Below, in pieces: positions 34,060 to 35,303 of a DNA stretch of 35,303 nt. This DNA comes from an uncultured Mycoplasmatota bacterium (GTDB lineage: Bacteria > Bacillota_I > Bacilli_A > RF39 > UBA660). Under the pieces are notes generated by a model. That model saw only the letters and a list, made by a program, of their open reading frames with translations, did no database searches and had not been told where the DNA came from. Every line of letters starts with the position of its first letter. Position 1 is the first letter of the stretch. Both the position numbers and the translations under genes were made by a program. The stretch spans positions 1 through 35,303 of the forward strand of contig CAOJBM010000010.1 in NCBI GenBank assembly GCA_948329525.1, written 5' to 3'.

Positions 34060-34311
34060 ATGAAAAGATTTAAGAAAGATAATAAAAAGAAAAAAGTAAT
34101 AATAAGTTTCTTAGTAATAGCATTAGTAGGATTAGTCCTAATCCAAAGTTCCTATGCTTACTTTCAAAGACAAACAGAAGTAAGGTTTATCAATGCCAAA
34201 GTAAGATTTCCAAAAGCTAGTGAAGTAACATATACAACTACAAGTAATGCAAGTGTTAAAAATGTCGAACAAGCATTAAATGATTTGTATGAAAAATTAG
34301 GAGGTTTATAA
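34060..34311 (+). CDS. Small exported/membrane-anchored protein with SYAYF signal
   Basis: An 83-residue protein. It has a very basic N-terminus, a hydrophobic helix at about 13-30, then SSYAYF (30-35), again resembling a SipW-type signal. The short exported part has two strands and a helix KNVEQALNDLYEKL (67-80), preceded by SEVTY (54-58). This part is shared with the N-terminus of the next protein. ATG 34060 has AGGAG (34047-34051) at 8 bases; the ATG at 34054 is only 2 bases away. Its stop overlaps the next start by one base (TAATG), so the two are coupled. It may be a minor subunit, anchor or chaperone for the partner. Confidence 0.7.
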   Translation: MKRFKKDNKKKKVIISFLVIALVGLVLIQSSYAYFQRQTEVRFINAKVRFPKASEVTYTTTSNASVKNVEQALNDLYEKLGGL

Positions 34312-35180
34312 TGCAGAAGTTTAAAAAAAGAATACTTATACTATTAGCATTTATGATTGTTCTAAGTACAACTGTGACAGCAGCAACAGTGTTTAATTCC
34401 AAAGACATAGCTTATAGTAATAGTGCTACTACAAAGAAAAATGTTAAAGACTCGTTAGATGAACTTTATACAAAGGCATCTAAGATAGGACAATGTCCTG
34501 AAGGCCAATATTGTTATTCTATTCCTGAAACAATATCAATGACTACAGTGGGTGATTATATAAGAATGACACCAACAAGTACAAGTTATACAATTCCAGC
34601 AAGTGTAACAGGATATACTAAAGATGTAGTAATTCATCCTAATAGATTAAACTTATGGAGAGTTATTAAAAAAAATAGTGATGGATCAGTAGATGCTGTT
34701 AGCGTATATGTTGATGGAGTAATGATTTATATCTCTAGTTTAGAAGGATGTAGAAATTTTATTGGTACTTTACAAACAATAGCATCCCAGTATAAAAATA
34801 CAAAATATACAACTGCCACAAGATCTATGGGTTATGAAGGACAAAGTTCTTACTGTAGTTCTGCTGCTGGTTGTGTTTATAATGATAAATCTACTCTTAA
34901 AGATGAGATTTTAGTAGAGAATCTCTTTGGAGATATTGTTACTACAACACCTGGTGGAAGTTCAATCCTGTATTCTTGGAAAACTTATAGAAAAACTGAT
35001 TCAAGTACTTGTGAGCTCATAAAATTTAGAGATCGTGGTTCGTATGCTATGTATACTTATAGGAGCGGTGGTAGTGTATCTACTGGATCAACAATAAGGC
35101 CTGTTGTAACAATTAAAGGAGACGTTAATGTGATTAGTGGCGGTGGCAAAACTGCATCAACACCATATATTTTGGAATAA
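34311..35180 (+). CDS. Exported Cys-containing surface protein
   Basis: A 289-residue protein with a signal peptide (basic start, hydrophobic 8-22, cleavage plausibly after TAA near residue 25). Residues 30-56 share the SxDIxY...KNVxxxLxxLYxK pattern with the small upstream protein. The remainder is rich in Ser, Thr, Tyr and Gly with six Cys (including C62 and C68), suggesting disulfides. The C-terminus reads TIRPVVTIKGDV, then GGGKTASTPYIL; I associate this ending with exported proteins of uncultured Bacilli, from memory rather than a search. No sortase motif or membrane anchor is seen at the C-terminus. It could be an adhesin or fibre component. GGAGG at 34299-34303 drives translation. Confidence 0.7.
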   Translation: MQKFKKRILILLAFMIVLSTTVTAATVFNSKDIAYSNSATTKKNVKDSLDELYTKASKIGQCPEGQYCYSIPETISMTTVGDYIRMTPTSTSYTIPASVTGYTKDVVIHPNRLNLWRVIKKNSDGSVDAVSVYVDGVMIYISSLEGCRNFIGTLQTIASQYKNTKYTTATRSMGYEGQSSYCSSAAGCVYNDKSTLKDEILVENLFGDIVTTTPGGSSILYSWKTYRKTDSSTCELIKFRDRGSYAMYTYRSGGSVSTGSTIRPVVTIKGDVNVISGGGKTASTPYILE

Positions 35181-35303
35181 TATTTTGATTAGTTAATTTA
35201 ATTATTCCCCATATTGAAGAATATTTGAAACTTTTAGTAAAAATATTGTATTAAAGTTGTTCGGAAACTAAAAATATGTTAACATATAAAAGTCAAACAT
35301 GAA
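35181..35303. other. Intergenic end of the window
   Basis: No gene is supported. A 14-bp perfect palindrome ATATGTTAACATAT lies at 35274-35287. An ATG at 35299 is cut by the window edge and has no clear ribosome binding site. No convincing terminator for the preceding operon is visible. Confidence 0.4.

Noticed and set aside
1-35303. tRNA or rRNA genes
   Set aside because: No cloverleaf with a T-loop consensus and no rRNA-like stretch was found in the intergenic regions.

Overview
The window looks like a chromosomal segment of a low-GC Firmicute, most likely an uncultured member of the Bacilli close to the walled relatives of Mollicutes (RF39/Erysipelotrichales-like). That placement is inferred. 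It rests on strong AT richness, TTGACA/TATAAT promoters with GGAGG ribosome binding sites, WhiA, Spo0A and a Bacillus-type glycolytic cluster, a four-Cys zinc adenylate kinase, a zinc-type S14, a SipW-type signal peptide, and an S10-spc-alpha cluster lacking rpsD, rpmD and map. Stops are TAA, TAG and TGA, and tryptophan is TGG, so the code is standard.

Layout. 1-3640: a duplicated coiled-coil peptide, a short-chain dehydrogenase, an unknown gene and whiA in one direction, then a protein-kinase-fold gene facing them. 3690-7325: an unknown coiled-coil gene, clpP (convergent), and a TGS/uridine-kinase fusion. 7339-14871: an interrupted glycolytic cluster, gap ... pgk-tpi, spo0A, gpmI. An AAA ATPase with its own promoter and a stop-broken pRiA4b ORF-3-like gene lie between gap and pgk, and spo0A lies between tpi and gpmI. 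14868-18331: accessory genes, several with near-consensus promoters: a gene broken by one TGA, two unknown genes, a NUDIX hydrolase and a coiled-coil membrane protein. 18421-19548: a GT4 glycosyltransferase.

19634-33146: a long-leadered S10-spc-alpha ribosomal operon: S10, L3, L4, L23, L2, S19, L22, S3, L16, L29, S17, L14, L24, L5, S14, S8, L6, L18, S5, L15, SecY, Adk, IF-1, L36, S13, S11, RpoA, L17. It probably runs from one promoter at about 19634-19662 to a hairpin terminator at 33114-33146. L3 carries a roughly 72-residue acidic tail, and L24 has lost its usual C-terminal segment in exchange for a lysine-rich tail.

33138-35180: an apparently self-contained module. A small XRE regulator is read leftward. 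A divergent promoter region holds two nearly identical palindromes (TTATACGTY-N2-RACGTATAA type) 31 bp apart. Three small genes are read rightward: a TasA/camelysin-like protein with a SipW-type signal, a short membrane-anchored partner, and a Cys-containing exported protein. The last two share a KNV-x3-L-x2-LY-x-K motif. This is the best candidate for an undescribed system in the window: a regulated exported-fibre or surface-protein cassette whose cognate signal peptidase is not in the window.

The remaining points of interest are two genes each broken by a single in-frame stop, an atypical Spo0A receiver, departures from consensus in TPI, PGK and Adk, a kinase-fold gene of unknown role, and an 11-bp inverted repeat against the ATPase promoter.
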